Origin: Mansonella perstans
Taxonomy: Eukaryota > Nematoda > Chromadorea > Rhabditida > Onchocercidae
Assembly: GCA_037074765.1 (NCBI GenBank)
Contig: JBAMDO010000054.1
Coordinates: forward strand, 1-64,000
Direction: 5' to 3'
Length of the DNA stretch: 64,000 nucleotides
This document shows positions 63,011 to 64,000 of the stretch, in pieces. A program made the translations under genes and the position numbers. Positions within the stretch are counted from its first letter, which is position 1. The number at the start of each line of letters is the position of its first letter. Below the pieces are notes generated by a model that was not told the origin of the DNA, did not search any database, and saw nothing but the letters and a program-made list of their open reading frames with translations.

Positions 63011-63016
63011 TTTTGA

Positions 63017-63232
63017 ATGGGTGAACCAGTGAAGCAACATGATGAGTTGTTTCGTTGGATTGCTATACGGATGCTGCTGTTATCCCGTGTTGACGTGTCT
63101 CGAATGAGATCGTGTATCCTTAAGGAATTATTTTTTCGTTACCTAGTTCGTTTTTGTGAATCTTCTGAGTTTTGCAATGGGACCAGATCGAGGGATTTGG
63201 CCGATCGAGAATTACGACTTCTCCGTCGCTGA
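63017..63232 (+). CDS. Hypothetical 71-codon open frame
   Basis: An ATG-started frame in a locally GC-richer patch. The product is basic and Leu/Arg-rich (ArgTrpIleAlaIleArgMet...; ending GluLeuArgLeuLeuArgArg), with two Cys. There is no recognised family, signal peptide or splice support. It may be a 5' exon or promoter-proximal sequence of a gene beyond the window. Confidence 0.2.
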   Translation: MGEPVKQHDELFRWIAIRMLLLSRVDVSRMRSCILKELFFRYLVRFCESSEFCNGTRSRDLADRELRLLRR

Positions 63233-63239
63233 ACGGTCG

Positions 63240-64000
63240 CTATTTAGCTATGCTAGCCATTGTTTAGCGCTCCTCCTTTTTTCATCTGTTTTTTCTGTTT
63301 CCAATTTTTAATTGTTTGCTAAGTGCTGGTTTATTAGGACATTTTTTTATCCCTGTTATCATTTCAAATTACTTTCTCATTTTTTTCTAACATATGCATA
63401 CTCCTTTGTTTTTCCCCTTCACCCCATCTTCTTGTTCTTCACGCTCTTGCTTCTGTTATCATTTTAAATTTCGATCAAACTGTCAGTTTCGCTTTTTGCA
63501 GCCATCATACCATCGTTTATCACTCATAAAGTCTTGCTTAAAAAAATGAAACAAAATTATTTCAGCTCCGATTAAGCTAAAATTAATAAATTAGGACGCA
63601 CGAATCAAATTTCTGTTTCTAGATAGAACAGTTTTTTTTTTTTTTAAATCTGTGTGAGATCCATATGCCGATGTTATTTCCTATTTATCACTGTTATCTA
63701 CTGTTAAAAATGACGAAATCGCATGTGATGCTTTGGAAATATTTTTGAGAAAAGAAGCTTCCATGATGCACTGTTTATTTTAATAATATTAATTTGGAGC
63801 TAGAATCGTGGGAATAGTAGAGCAGTAATAGACGTGTAAAAAGAGAAGAGGAAGCAGTAATTTTAATGGGTTTGAAGAGAAATTAGAGAATTTATATACA
63901 CTGCTCATTTGAAATAATTTGGGTTGGTAGGAAGTTGAATTTTTAATGATTCCCAACAAGGAGAAGCGAAAGAGGATTTATACACAATCTCGATGTTTCT
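63240..64000. other. AT-rich window end, no supported gene
   Basis: Pyrimidine-rich in the first part and purine-rich in the last 200 bases. Nothing else could be identified. Confidence 0.4.

Noticed and set aside
1..64000. tRNA, rRNA, CRISPR array, bacterial or viral genes
   Set aside because: No cloverleaf with GTTCRAATCC-type arm, no rRNA core words, no spaced direct-repeat array, and no bacterial-style gene packing were seen.

Overview
This is eukaryotic nuclear DNA and reads as a parasitic nematode, most likely filarial (clade III). It is strongly AT-rich. Introns are mostly 80-400 bp with GT...TTTCAG-type borders, two genes have 3' splice acceptors a few bases before the ATG (fitting spliced-leader trans-splicing), and the conserved proteins are metazoan. 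Species is not determinable by eye.

Four multi-exon genes could be rebuilt exon by exon with every reading-frame phase agreeing. (1) About 11.1-18.0 kb, plus strand: a single-pass cell-surface protein with five Ig-like and two fibronectin III-like domains; its signal-peptide exon was not found. (2) 24.3-19.3 kb, minus strand: the TRABID/ZRANB1 orthologue (three NZF zinc fingers, ankyrin-like region, A20-type OTU domain), 687 aa in 15 coding exons. (3) 27.6-39.3 kb, plus strand: DCAF1/VPRBP, the substrate receptor of CUL4-DDB1 ubiquitin ligases, 1633 aa in 38 coding exons. (4) 44.2-40.5 kb, minus strand: a TBC1D22-type Rab GTPase-activating protein, 532 aa in 13 coding exons. TRABID and DCAF1 are divergent; DCAF1 and TBC1D22 converge tail to tail.

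The main observation is that the TRABID OTU domain has lost both catalytic side chains: the active-site Cys is Ser (residue 420) and the active-site His is Asn (residue 561), while the three ubiquitin-binding NZF fingers are intact. It is predicted to be a ubiquitin-chain-binding pseudo-deubiquitinase. The exon carrying the Ser ends in a GC (not GT) splice donor.

The flanks (1-11 kb and 44.2-64 kb) are gene-poor. They hold a 1.25-kb element with long inverted terminal repeats and TA flanks (8.79-10.04 kb), a GATA/GATTA microsatellite block (60.9-61.5 kb), small tandem repeats, and coding-like exons that I cannot join into whole genes. The latter include a TIMP/netrin-like CxC exon at 54.1-54.35 kb, a transmembrane C-terminal exon pair at 51.1-50.7 kb, and terminal exons ending in overlapping AATAAA signals. 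These are listed with low confidence.
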